Below, piece after piece: positions 1-7,515 of a DNA stretch of 38,780 nt. Source of the stretch: Armatimonadota bacterium (lineage in GTDB: Bacteria; Armatimonadota; Zipacnadia; Zipacnadales; FEN-943). Numbering within the stretch: position 1 is the first letter of the stretch; each line of letters starts with the position of its first letter. The DNA is taken from contig PMZA01000079.1 in assembly GCA_003170595.1 (NCBI GenBank), forward strand, positions 1 through 38,780, in the 5' to 3' direction. A program made the position numbers and the translations under genes. Below the pieces are notes generated by a model. That model searched no databases. It was given only the letters and a program-made list of their open reading frames with translations, and was not told where the DNA came from.

Positions 1-1571
1 CCGTTCGCGTTCCGCAGCCGCCCGAGGACCAGTTTGTCAGCGGCGTATTCGACCTTGCTCTGCGGCCCGGTGGGTTCTACGGCGTCGAGCAGCGCCGGCA
101 TCGTCGGCACGAGCGCGCGGCTCAGTTCGCTGATCGCCTCGTAGGTCGGGTGCGGGTTGCCCCACGGGTCAACGAGCGTGTCGTCGAACTCCTCCCCGCG
201 CAGGGCGCCGTCGAGATACGTGCAGGTGTCATTGTAGATGAAGAACAGGAAGCCGTTCGCGCCCGCGCCGAGGGCGTTGAACACGTCGAAGCGCGCCTCG
301 GCGGGGTCGGGCATGCGCATCGAGGTCGCCTTGCCGCTGCGCCAACTGAAGGCCTGGGGGATCAGCCACACCTTGCGCCCCTGGCAGTATTGCTTAGCCT
401 GCCGGATCAGGTCCGCGTGAAAGGCAATCTGGTCCACCGTGCGCTCGGGCCTGATGACCGAGTACGGGTCGAGCATCATCAGCTCCATGTACGGCCCGAG
501 GAGCTTCGCGACCTGCATCTGGCAGAAGGCGCTCGCGACCGGATGCCCGGGATCGGCGGCGTTGATCACCCGCTTGTTGTCCAGATACGCCAGGCAGTCC
601 GCCGGCTCATCGTGCCCATACCACGCGAGCAGCCGCGGGTTATCCCTGTTCTGAGCGATCGTCCGCAGCAGCGGGTCGCCAGGCTTCGCCCCACGCAAGT
701 CCGTATTCGCCAGGGCCGTCTCGACGAGGTAGAGGCGGTACTTGTCCATCAGCGCCAGCCTCCACGCCACGCGGTCATCGTCGCAGAAGTTGGAGATGGC
801 GTTCATCCCGTGGCGCTTCAGGTCGAGGAGGTCATCCTCCAGGCGCTCGTCGGAGGTCTGGCCGAAGATGCTCGCATTCGCGCCGTCGCCGGCCGCCACC
901 GTGCTGACCACGCCGAAGGGGAAGACGGTCTCGAGGCCCGGATACCGGTGAGGCTGGTAGCTGCCCACAGGCAGCAGGTGCTCCGACGGCAGTTCCGGCA
1001 GGTCGCTGGTCGCCTCGAAGATCTCGAAGTCGTCCAGGCTCAGGTCGGTGCCCAGGTAGGCGATCTGAAGGCTCGATATCTCATCGCCGACCACGCCGTC
1101 CTTGGGCACGTCCGGCTTGCCGAAGCGCTTGTATTCCGAGTTCTTCAGATACCGCTGCACGACTGTCCACCCGCTCCCCGGCAGCGGGAAGGTCAGCAGG
1201 TATTCGTCTCCCTCGGTGGCGTCGCGGACGTTGAGCCCTTCGACCATGCCGGGGGCGATGCGCATCTTGAAGCGCACCATCGTATGCTCAGTGACGCGGA
1301 TCGGCGTGGGGAACTCCACGATGGCCGTGTCCCAGTCCGAAGCGGGGACCGTGAGCCGCAAGCACGTCGCGCTCTCGTAGCCGGGCGAGGACAGTTCCAT
1401 CTTCGCCTTCTGCACGTTCGACCAGGCGGTCCAGTGTGCTAGCTGGCTGGGCGACTCGAAGTCATCGCGGAACTGCTGTGCCGGGACCGCCGGCGCTGTC
1501 TGGGCGGGGATGACGCCCGCCGTAAGGACACCTGCCATCGCCAGCACAAGAAACCTCTGTCGCGCGCGCAT
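1..1571 (-). CDS. Secreted TIM-barrel glycoside hydrolase-like protein (C-terminus outside window)
   Basis: The minus strand is open from an ATG at 1571 to the window edge, giving 523 visible residues; the stop lies outside. Residues 1-25 (MRARQRFLVLAMAGVLTAGV then IPAQ) form a signal peptide. A beta-rich N-terminal module starting DDFESPSQLAHWTAW (about 35-200) looks like a carbohydrate-binding domain. A TIM-barrel-like region follows, with NPRLLAWYGHDEPAD near residues 309-323, where the Glu sits like the acid/base of clan-A-type barrels, and later NALGAGANGFLFFIYND. The long plus-strand open frame opposite (150-1442) is an antisense shadow with low-complexity translation. The family is unassigned; export and a hydrolase fold are reasonably secure, but substrate is unknown. 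It is divergent from the rhamnosidase gene, 410 bases away. Confidence 0.8.
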   Translation of the reverse strand, partial: MRARQRFLVLAMAGVLTAGVIPAQTAPAVPAQQFRDDFESPSQLAHWTAWSNVQKAKMELSSPGYESATCLRLTVPASDWDTAIVEFPTPIRVTEHTMVRFKMRIAPGMVEGLNVRDATEGDEYLLTFPLPGSGWTVVQRYLKNSEYKRFGKPDVPKDGVVGDEISSLQIAYLGTDLSLDDFEIFEATSDLPELPSEHLLPVGSYQPHRYPGLETVFPFGVVSTVAAGDGANASIFGQTSDERLEDDLLDLKRHGMNAISNFCDDDRVAWRLALMDKYRLYLVETALANTDLRGAKPGDPLLRTIAQNRDNPRLLAWYGHDEPADCLAYLDNKRVINAADPGHPVASAFCQMQVAKLLGPYMELMMLDPYSVIRPERTVDQIAFHADLIRQAKQYCQGRKVWLIPQAFSWRSGKATSMRMPDPAEARFDVFNALGAGANGFLFFIYNDTCTYLDGALRGEEFDDTLVDPWGNPHPTYEAISELSRALVPTMPALLDAVEPTGPQSKVEYAADKLVLGRLRNAN

Positions 1572-1981
1572 GTTTCTGTTGCCTCGATGGTCGTCCCCGG
1601 CAGGCGATCTCGCTGAGAAGCGGACTTGCCGACGTTGTTCTTCCTCTGCCCCGGTCGAGGACCTTCGAGACGGCAGCCAGGGCGGCTCAGCGTACGAGGG
1701 TTGGCGACCTTGCCCCCTAAGACAGGTCCAAGCTGGTCTCCCGACATGAGAGGCCCGGCCCTGTGGTTACGGGGACGGAACTGCACGTTGGCTGGCTGGC
1801 TGTTCTGTCCCTGGGGCATCGACACCGATCTGGTATCATGCGTGTTCAGGAGAACTGCTGCCGTCGCCCCTTCCAGAAGGCCACGATCTCCTTTGGGTGG
1901 CCTCGGCCAGAACTGGTTCGGCCAAGGCGGCGACAGGCTTGGGAGTCGGTGATAGTAGACTCCGACGCTGAAGGAGCAATC
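1572..1981. other. Divergent intergenic region, hydrolase / rhamnosidase
   Basis: These 410 bases separate two divergent secreted-enzyme genes and should hold both promoters. The rhamnosidase frame is open upstream to 1763, but nothing protein-like is encoded there. There is a run of short direct repeats (ttggctggctggctg) near 1788-1802 and a possible -10 (TATCAT) near 1832, without a convincing -35. I see no RNA gene or terminator. Confidence 0.5.
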
Positions 1982-4900
1982 ATGCGCCTACCCTTCCTAC
2001 GCCCCTCCCGGCTCGCCCTGTGTTGGGCACTGCTCGCCCTTTGCCCGGTGGCGCCCTTCGCTGCCGGACAGGTCAGGGTCACCGGCCTGCGCTGCGAGCA
2101 CCAGGTGGACCCGGTTGGCCTGGATGCGACTGCTCCCCGGCTGAGCTGGGTCCTCGAGGCCCTCGACCCTGACGCCCGGGGCACGGCCCAGTCAGCCTAC
2201 GAGATCCAGGTGGCGACGTCTGCGTCGCGCCTGGCCCAGGGCAAAGGGGATCTGTGGGCCACAGGTAAGGTGGCCTCCCGCCAATCGGCCCTGGTCCCCT
2301 ACGCCGGGAAGGCCCTGGCCTCGCGCGTGCGCTGCTGGTGGAGGGTCCGCGTCTGGGACGAAGGCGGGCGTCCTTCGCCCTGGAGCAACCCCGCCACGTG
2401 GACGATGGGCGTGCTTCGGGAGGGCGAGTGGCAGGCGCGCTGGATCGGGGCCCGTGCGGCAGACAGCGGCGTGCGGGAGGGTGAGCGCCTGGGCTATGCG
2501 ATCGAGGCTGCCGGCGAGTACGACCTGCAGTGGATCCAGGTTGACCTGGGCAGCTCGCGCCCGATCGACCGGGTGGTCTTGCATCCAAACTACCACAACG
2601 ACCCGCGGATGGGCGGCTGGATCAAGGGCTACGGCTTCCCGTTGCGGTTCCGCGTCGAGGCGTCCGACGACCCCGTCTTTGCGACGTCCACCACCATCGC
2701 CGACCGCACCCGAGAGGATGTCCCCAATCCCGGCCACACGGCGGTGAGCCTCGAGGGCGCCGGGGCACGGGGCCGCTACGTGCGCTTCACCGCCACGCGC
2801 CTGTTCCACCGCAACTGGGGGCTTCCCTACTGCCTGACCCTGGCCGAGCTGGAGGTATTCTCAGGGGGCTCCAACGTCGCGCTGAGTCGCCCCGTCACCG
2901 CGCGGGACAGCTACGAGGGTTCGGGGTGGGGCAAAGCCTACGTCACCGATGGCCTCCGGTTAGCCGGTGAGACCCAGTCTGCCGACGGCAGCGATGACGC
3001 TGCGCTTCTGCTGCGCAAGCAGTTCCGCCTGCCCTCGCTACCGAAGCGTGCGGTGGCCCGCGTGTGCGGCCTCGGCTACGGGGAGCTGTACGTGAACGGG
3101 AGCAAGGTGGGCGATGCGGTCCTCGACCCCGCCTTCACCGACTATACGAAGCGCGTCTGCTACCGGACCTTCGACGTGACGGACCTGCTGGCCACAGGCG
3201 ACAACGCCGTGGGCGTGATGTTGGGGAATGGATGGTACCACCTGGTCACCGCCGATCTGTTCGGTTACGAGCACGCTCCGTGGACGGCGCCGCCGAAGAT
3301 GCTGCTGGAGCTTGAGATGACCGGCGCGGACGGGGCTATCCGGTTCCTCGGCTCGGATTCCTCCTGGCGCTGGAGCCCGGGGCCACTCACCTTCAACTGC
3401 GTGCGCGGCGGCGAGACCCACGACTTCCGCCTCGACCGGCCCGGCTGGTCGGCTCCCGGCTTCGACGATAGTCGCTGGAAGCCGGCAGTGACCGTTCCGG
3501 CGCCGGCAGGCAGGCTGGTGCCTCAGGCCATCCCGCCGATCAGGGTCACCGATCTCGTTCGCCCCACGAAGATCACTGAGCCGAAGCCCGGTGTCTACGT
3601 CTACGACCTGGGCATGCACATCCCCGGCTACGCCCGTTTCACCACTTCAGGACCCTCGGGCACAAAAGTCACCCTCGACTTCGACGAGAACCTCAACGCC
3701 GATGGCACCATCACCGTGAAGTCGCTCAACAGCCACACCCACGGACGCTACCAGGTCGGCGAGATGATCCTCAGTGGGCGAGCGCAGGACGTCTTCGAGC
3801 CGCGCTTCACGTACCACGGCTTCCGCTATGTCCAGGTGCGGGGCGTGGCAAAGCCGCCGCGGCTGGAAGACCTCGTTGGCTGTCGCGTGCACACGGACCT
3901 CGCGGAGGCCGGCGAGTTCGAGTGCTCCAACGAGACGGTGAACCGCATCCACGCCGCCTGCCGCTTCGCGCTGCTCAACTGCCTGCACAGCATCCAAACT
4001 GAGCCCGCGCGAGAGAAGATCAACTGGACCGAAGACGCCCACAACTCGGTGGAGGTGGGTATCTACAACTTCGACTTCGCCACCTTCGCGCGGAAGTGGC
4101 TGGACGACGTGGCCGACTCGCAGGAGCCCAACGGCCATGTGCCACCCATCAACCCTAACGGCGGCTGGGGACGCTCGCACCCTGACGGCTCGCCACCCGA
4201 CTGGTCCGACCCCTGGTGGGGTGGCGTCGTCGTCGAGATGCCCTGGCTCATCTACACCTACTACGGCGATCGCCGCTCGCTCGAGGAGTCCTACGAACCG
4301 ATGAAGCGGTGGGTGGACTATCTTGGCACGACGGCCAAGGACGAGGTCTTCCTGGGCTGGTGGCTCGGGGACTGGTTGGAGGTCGACGGAGGGGGCCGCT
4401 CCAGCCGCACGCCCATCGTGCAGACCTCCACGGCCGCCTACTGCTTCTACGCGGCAGTCGTCAGTCGCGCCGCATCGATCCTCGGCAAACCGGAAGACGC
4501 CCGGCGATTCTCAGCCCTGTCCGAGCGAATCAGGTCGCGGTTCAACCAGCGCTTCCTCGATCCTGCCACGGGCCTCTACGCGGCAGACAGCCAGACGGCG
4601 CAGGTCCTGCCGCTGTACCTGGGCATCGCGCCGGAGGACAAGCGTGACCTCATCCTGCAGCGCCTCGTGGAGAACATCCATGCGCGCAAGGATCACCTGA
4701 GCGCCGGCTTCGTGGGGTACCTGTACCTGCTCTACGGCCTCACCGCTGCCGGGCGCACCGACCTGGCCTACACCATCGCCACGCAGCCCGACTACCCCGG
4801 CTGGGCGAACATGCTCAAGGATGGCGGCACGACGCTATGGGAGGCCTGGAACGGCAACGCCTACAACTTCTCCTCGCTGGGGGGCGTCGACGCCTGGTTC

Positions 4901-5254
4901 TACCAGGCCCTTGCTGGGATCAACCCCGACCCGCACGCCCCCGGCTTCGACCACATCCTTATCCGGCCCGGCGTGGTGGGCGACCTCACCTGGGTTCGGG
5001 CGCACTACGACTCGATCCACGGAAGGATCGCGGTGGACTGGCGGCGCGAGGGGGGACGGTTGCACCTGAAGGTCACCGTGCCGGCGAACACCACGGCCAC
5101 GGTGTACATCCCGACCCCCGATCCGGCTGCTGTGAGAGAGAGCGGCAAGCCCATGGCCCAGGCGTCAGGCGTGAACCCCCTCCCCTCAACCTCTGATGCA
5201 GCGGTGTGCGAGGTAGTCGCGGGAACCTACGACTTCGAGGCCCCCGCACCTTAG
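1982..5254 (+). CDS. Secreted GH78 alpha-L-rhamnosidase with inserted discoidin-like (F5/8 C) module
   Basis: A 1090-residue protein likely to remove terminal alpha-L-rhamnose from glycans outside the cytoplasm. The start at 1982 is chosen because GAAGGAG lies just upstream and a clean signal peptide follows (MRLPFLRPSRLALCWALLAL...). Domain order: Fn3-like N-terminal domain (about 30-160, ending in the family signature EWQARWIG); discoidin-like insertion (about 175-330, IQVDLGSSRPIDRVVLHPN and ALSRPVTARDSY); rhamnosidase N domain (about 345-560, ELYVNG, MLGNGWY); then the (alpha/alpha)6 catalytic domain. Family acidic residues are visible at TEPAREKINWTEDAH (E674, E678, E684-D685) and GGTTLWEAWNG (E954). 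A C-terminal beta domain follows. The usual DCP before REK reads TEP here. Family call is secure; rhamnosidase activity is inferred from family. It is convergent with the next gene. Confidence 0.93.
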   Translation: MRLPFLRPSRLALCWALLALCPVAPFAAGQVRVTGLRCEHQVDPVGLDATAPRLSWVLEALDPDARGTAQSAYEIQVATSASRLAQGKGDLWATGKVASRQSALVPYAGKALASRVRCWWRVRVWDEGGRPSPWSNPATWTMGVLREGEWQARWIGARAADSGVREGERLGYAIEAAGEYDLQWIQVDLGSSRPIDRVVLHPNYHNDPRMGGWIKGYGFPLRFRVEASDDPVFATSTTIADRTREDVPNPGHTAVSLEGAGARGRYVRFTATRLFHRNWGLPYCLTLAELEVFSGGSNVALSRPVTARDSYEGSGWGKAYVTDGLRLAGETQSADGSDDAALLLRKQFRLPSLPKRAVARVCGLGYGELYVNGSKVGDAVLDPAFTDYTKRVCYRTFDVTDLLATGDNAVGVMLGNGWYHLVTADLFGYEHAPWTAPPKMLLELEMTGADGAIRFLGSDSSWRWSPGPLTFNCVRGGETHDFRLDRPGWSAPGFDDSRWKPAVTVPAPAGRLVPQAIPPIRVTDLVRPTKITEPKPGVYVYDLGMHIPGYARFTTSGPSGTKVTLDFDENLNADGTITVKSLNSHTHGRYQVGEMILSGRAQDVFEPRFTYHGFRYVQVRGVAKPPRLEDLVGCRVHTDLAEAGEFECSNETVNRIHAACRFALLNCLHSIQTEPAREKINWTEDAHNSVEVGIYNFDFATFARKWLDDVADSQEPNGHVPPINPNGGWGRSHPDGSPPDWSDPWWGGVVVEMPWLIYTYYGDRRSLEESYEPMKRWVDYLGTTAKDEVFLGWWLGDWLEVDGGGRSSRTPIVQTSTAAYCFYAAVVSRAASILGKPEDARRFSALSERIRSRFNQRFLDPATGLYAADSQTAQVLPLYLGIAPEDKRDLILQRLVENIHARKDHLSAGFVGYLYLLYGLTAAGRTDLAYTIATQPDYPGWANMLKDGGTTLWEAWNGNAYNFSSLGGVDAWFYQALAGINPDPHAPGFDHILIRPGVVGDLTWVRAHYDSIHGRIAVDWRREGGRLHLKVTVPANTTATVYIPTPDPAAVRESGKPMAQASGVNPLPSTSDAAVCEVVAGTYDFEAPAP

Positions 5255-5294
5255 GGCTGTCCGCCGGACGTTCCGTGAGGCTGCGCGTGCCAGT

Positions 5295-7295
5295 TCACTG
5301 CCACGGTCCCACCACAGGCGACCCAGCCAGTTCCACCGCCGCCCCTGCCGGGTATCCCACAGTCGTCACGAACACCCGGTGCGGCCGCCCATCCTTCAGA
5401 GCCGGCGGTGTCGGCAGGCTGAAACCGTGGTTCGGGTTGCCTCCACATTGCGCGGCCACGGCCTCCTCCCGCGGCAGATTGGCAGTCGCCACGCCGACGA
5501 GAGTCGCCGTTTCCCCCCTGATCCGCAGCCTCTCCCCACCCCGTTCCGCCTCCAGGCCCGTCGCATAGAGGCGCACTTCGAGAGGACGGTTGAAGTCATC
5601 CCGATCGCTCGCCCACCCGCTGATGGTGCTACCATCTACGTGCTCAACGCGCCCCTCCGGATTGTAGGTCACTGGCGCCTTCAGGTTGCGCACGGTCAGC
5701 CCGCGCATGCTTAGCCCGATCCGCGCCACGTCGCTGATCCCCCACCCCTCAATGTCAATCACCATGAACCTCAGTTCGTAATCCGCCGGGTCGGTGGACA
5801 CCGGGCCAATCGGCTTGCCCGGGTTGCGCAGATTGGCAGCCTGCCGGTCCCGCTCCATTTCCATGAGCGTCCGCTGCATTTGGGCGTCGCTGATCTCGAA
5901 GCCGTAGTACCGCTCCTGGGGGAAAGCGGTCATGGTCCGCGACGCCGACCCCGGGCACAGACTGAGCCAGTCGGCCCCGGCGGCTTGGGCTTGCACCGGC
6001 GTCTCGACCAGCAGCATATCGGGGCTCAGTACCGTCCGGTTCTCACCTGGGAAGGCCATCCCGTACTGCCAGCCCTCGGTCCGCGGCGGGTCACGCTTCG
6101 GGTCATAGGCGATGAGATGGCTCTGGAAGACTCGTCCGCACCACCAGATGTCCGCGCCGTGGCGGCAGTCGTGCAGCAGCAGCACGAAGTACCAGAAGGT
6201 CACATTGGCCGGGTGACTGGGGGCATCTGGGAAGACCCTCGGCTGGGTGAACCGGCCCTCGACGCGCAGTCGATCGCCGTTTCCGCTCCGTCGCCAGGGC
6301 CGGGGAGCCTGCCCCCAGGCCTGCTGGATCATGACGCCGGAGTTGGGCACGCCGAAGGCCTTGCTGTCGTACAGGACACCCGCCGCATCGCCGTCGGCCT
6401 GGGCCACGTCGACGTGCTCGACGCCGGCGGCATCAGTCGTGCGGCCCGCCTTGCCGCCCGGCGGAACGATGCCGATGCTCCGCTGCTGCTCGCCCGGCAC
6501 GGAGGTCGACAGGCCCGTGTCCGCGCCCAGGTTGGATGAGATCGGCTCAATCCCCCACGGCGACGGCGGCTGGTACACGAATAGCAGGTGGTCGCCGCCG
6601 TTCACCTCGTACCCGAACTTCGACCGCGGGAACCCCACGTACGTCGGCGGAAGGTTGATGAGGATGTGGTCATCGATGTTGGTGATAGGCTCTTGCGAGT
6701 ACAGAGTATCGGCCCGGAAGGTGAAGGGCTTGCCGATTTGCACGAGGGTCCCCGACGGCAGGGCAGCGAAGGCATAGACCGTATGATCGCGACCGTCGAG
6801 GAGGTAGGCCCGCTGGTAATCCACCTTGCCGCCGGGTGTCTTGGGCCGGGTGGCGATGCGGAACCCCTTGGCCGAGTTGCCCCCGAACCTTGCCCCGAGG
6901 GCCGCCTCACGTGCCTGATCCGCCACGCCCACTCCGACGCGACCAAGCTTTTGCGACCCAAGCTGCCGAGTCGTGCCATCGCCGGGAGTGTTGCTGGCGT
7001 AGATCTCGACGGCCACGGCTCGACCGTAGTCGCCCGGGTCCGCCGCCCAGCCTTCGATAAAGCTCTGGCTCACGTGCTCGATCGCACCTGTGGGCGGTGC
7101 ACTCGCCAGCGCCATCCATGCCGTGGCACCCATGGCCATGGCCAAGATCAGCGGGCTCCGCGAGTGCTTCTTCCACCGGAAGAGGGGGGCCTCCGCCAGG
7201 CCCATCCTCCGGCAGATGTCAGCCACATGAGTGCGCGTCTCAGCGTGTGTCAAAGCGAACAATATATGGGGCTCAGTGTACCTTTTTCGCTTCAT
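5295..7295 (-). CDS. Large secreted protein of unknown function, duplicated terminal module, IS3 OrfA-derived N-terminus
   Basis: A 666-residue protein with no family I recognise. Residues 1-43 (MKRKRYTEPHILFALTHAET ... FRWKK) match the helix-turn-helix start of IS3-family OrfA. They run without a stop into a hydrophobic segment (about 48-66, SPLILAMAMGATAWMALASA) that looks like the native signal peptide. A module of about 120 residues follows (about 70-195, starting GAIEHVSQSFIEGWAADPGD) and a related copy ends the protein (about 547-665, GRVEHVDGSTISGWASDRDD). The core contains VTFWYFVLLLHDCRHGADIWW and ADYELRFMVIDIEGWGIS. The ATG at 7295 has AGGAGGG 8 bases upstream and a promoter-like sequence before that. 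The frame stays open upstream to 7685, but that stretch overlaps the divergent gene and is low complexity. A native start near 7139 is the alternative. Confidence 0.8.
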   Translation of the reverse strand: MKRKRYTEPHILFALTHAETRTHVADICRRMGLAEAPLFRWKKHSRSPLILAMAMGATAWMALASAPPTGAIEHVSQSFIEGWAADPGDYGRAVAVEIYASNTPGDGTTRQLGSQKLGRVGVGVADQAREAALGARFGGNSAKGFRIATRPKTPGGKVDYQRAYLLDGRDHTVYAFAALPSGTLVQIGKPFTFRADTLYSQEPITNIDDHILINLPPTYVGFPRSKFGYEVNGGDHLLFVYQPPSPWGIEPISSNLGADTGLSTSVPGEQQRSIGIVPPGGKAGRTTDAAGVEHVDVAQADGDAAGVLYDSKAFGVPNSGVMIQQAWGQAPRPWRRSGNGDRLRVEGRFTQPRVFPDAPSHPANVTFWYFVLLLHDCRHGADIWWCGRVFQSHLIAYDPKRDPPRTEGWQYGMAFPGENRTVLSPDMLLVETPVQAQAAGADWLSLCPGSASRTMTAFPQERYYGFEISDAQMQRTLMEMERDRQAANLRNPGKPIGPVSTDPADYELRFMVIDIEGWGISDVARIGLSMRGLTVRNLKAPVTYNPEGRVEHVDGSTISGWASDRDDFNRPLEVRLYATGLEAERGGERLRIRGETATLVGVATANLPREEAVAAQCGGNPNHGFSLPTPPALKDGRPHRVFVTTVGYPAGAAVELAGSPVVGPWQ
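7167..7295 (-). mobile_element. IS3-family orfA 5' fragment (helix-turn-helix) fused to a host gene
   Basis: This segment encodes about 43 residues resembling the first 45 or so of IS3-type OrfA: basic MKRKRYTE start, two helices with ICRRMGLAEA, and FRWKK, which is the canonical F/YxWKxK end of this HTH. The leucine-rich part of OrfA and all of OrfB are missing. At FRWKK the reading frame passes directly into an unrelated signal-peptide-like segment. No IS terminal inverted repeat could be confirmed. Confidence 0.75.
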
Positions 7296-7316
7296 CGACC
7301 CGGCCCTCCTGGATCC

Positions 7317-7345
7317 AGTATAAGCACTCCTCCACTCTCTTTCCA
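7317..7345 (-). promoter_or_regulatory. Candidate sigma70-type promoter for the OrfA-fused gene
   Basis: Read on the minus strand: TGGAAA (7345-7340, 4 of 6 to TTGACA), a 17-base spacer, then TATACT (7322-7317, 5 of 6 to TATAAT). Transcription would begin near 7310, at the start of the AGGAGGG ribosome binding site, so the leader would be about 15 bases. It lies upstream of the IS3 orfA fragment and may be the old transposase promoter. Confidence 0.5.
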
Positions 7346-7366
7346 GGTGGCCCGGGCGGCTTCGAC

Positions 7367-7382
7367 TCGCCGAATTCGGCGA
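7367..7382. promoter_or_regulatory. 16-bp perfect palindrome TCGCCGAATTCGGCGA, candidate operator
   Basis: A perfect inverted repeat centred between 7374 and 7375, in the 220-base divergent region between the OrfA-fused gene and the GH42-like operon. It lies 22 bases upstream of the candidate -35 of the minus-strand gene. Size and symmetry fit a dimeric repressor site, but no regulator gene is nearby. A second, shorter dyad (GGCGGCT C AGCCGCC) lies at 7417-7431. Confidence 0.35.
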
Positions 7383-7515
7383 AGGTGCTGGTGGAACGGA
7401 GGCGAAGGCATCCGGGGGCGGCTCAGCCGCCTCGTCGCTTTTCCTGTCCGAGCCCATCGTCCGCTGAACCGGCGCGGAACACTCCGACCCAGCGCGCGCG
7501 CGCGCAGGTGCACTC

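Noticed and set aside
150-1442. 430-codon open frame on the plus strand
   Set aside because: Antisense to the secreted hydrolase at 1-1571. Translation is Arg/Val/Gln-rich with no domain; high GC keeps antisense frames open.
5255-5294. Intrinsic terminator at GTCCGCCGGAC (5259-5269)
   Set aside because: A 5-bp stem with a single central base cannot fold as a hairpin, and no T run follows.
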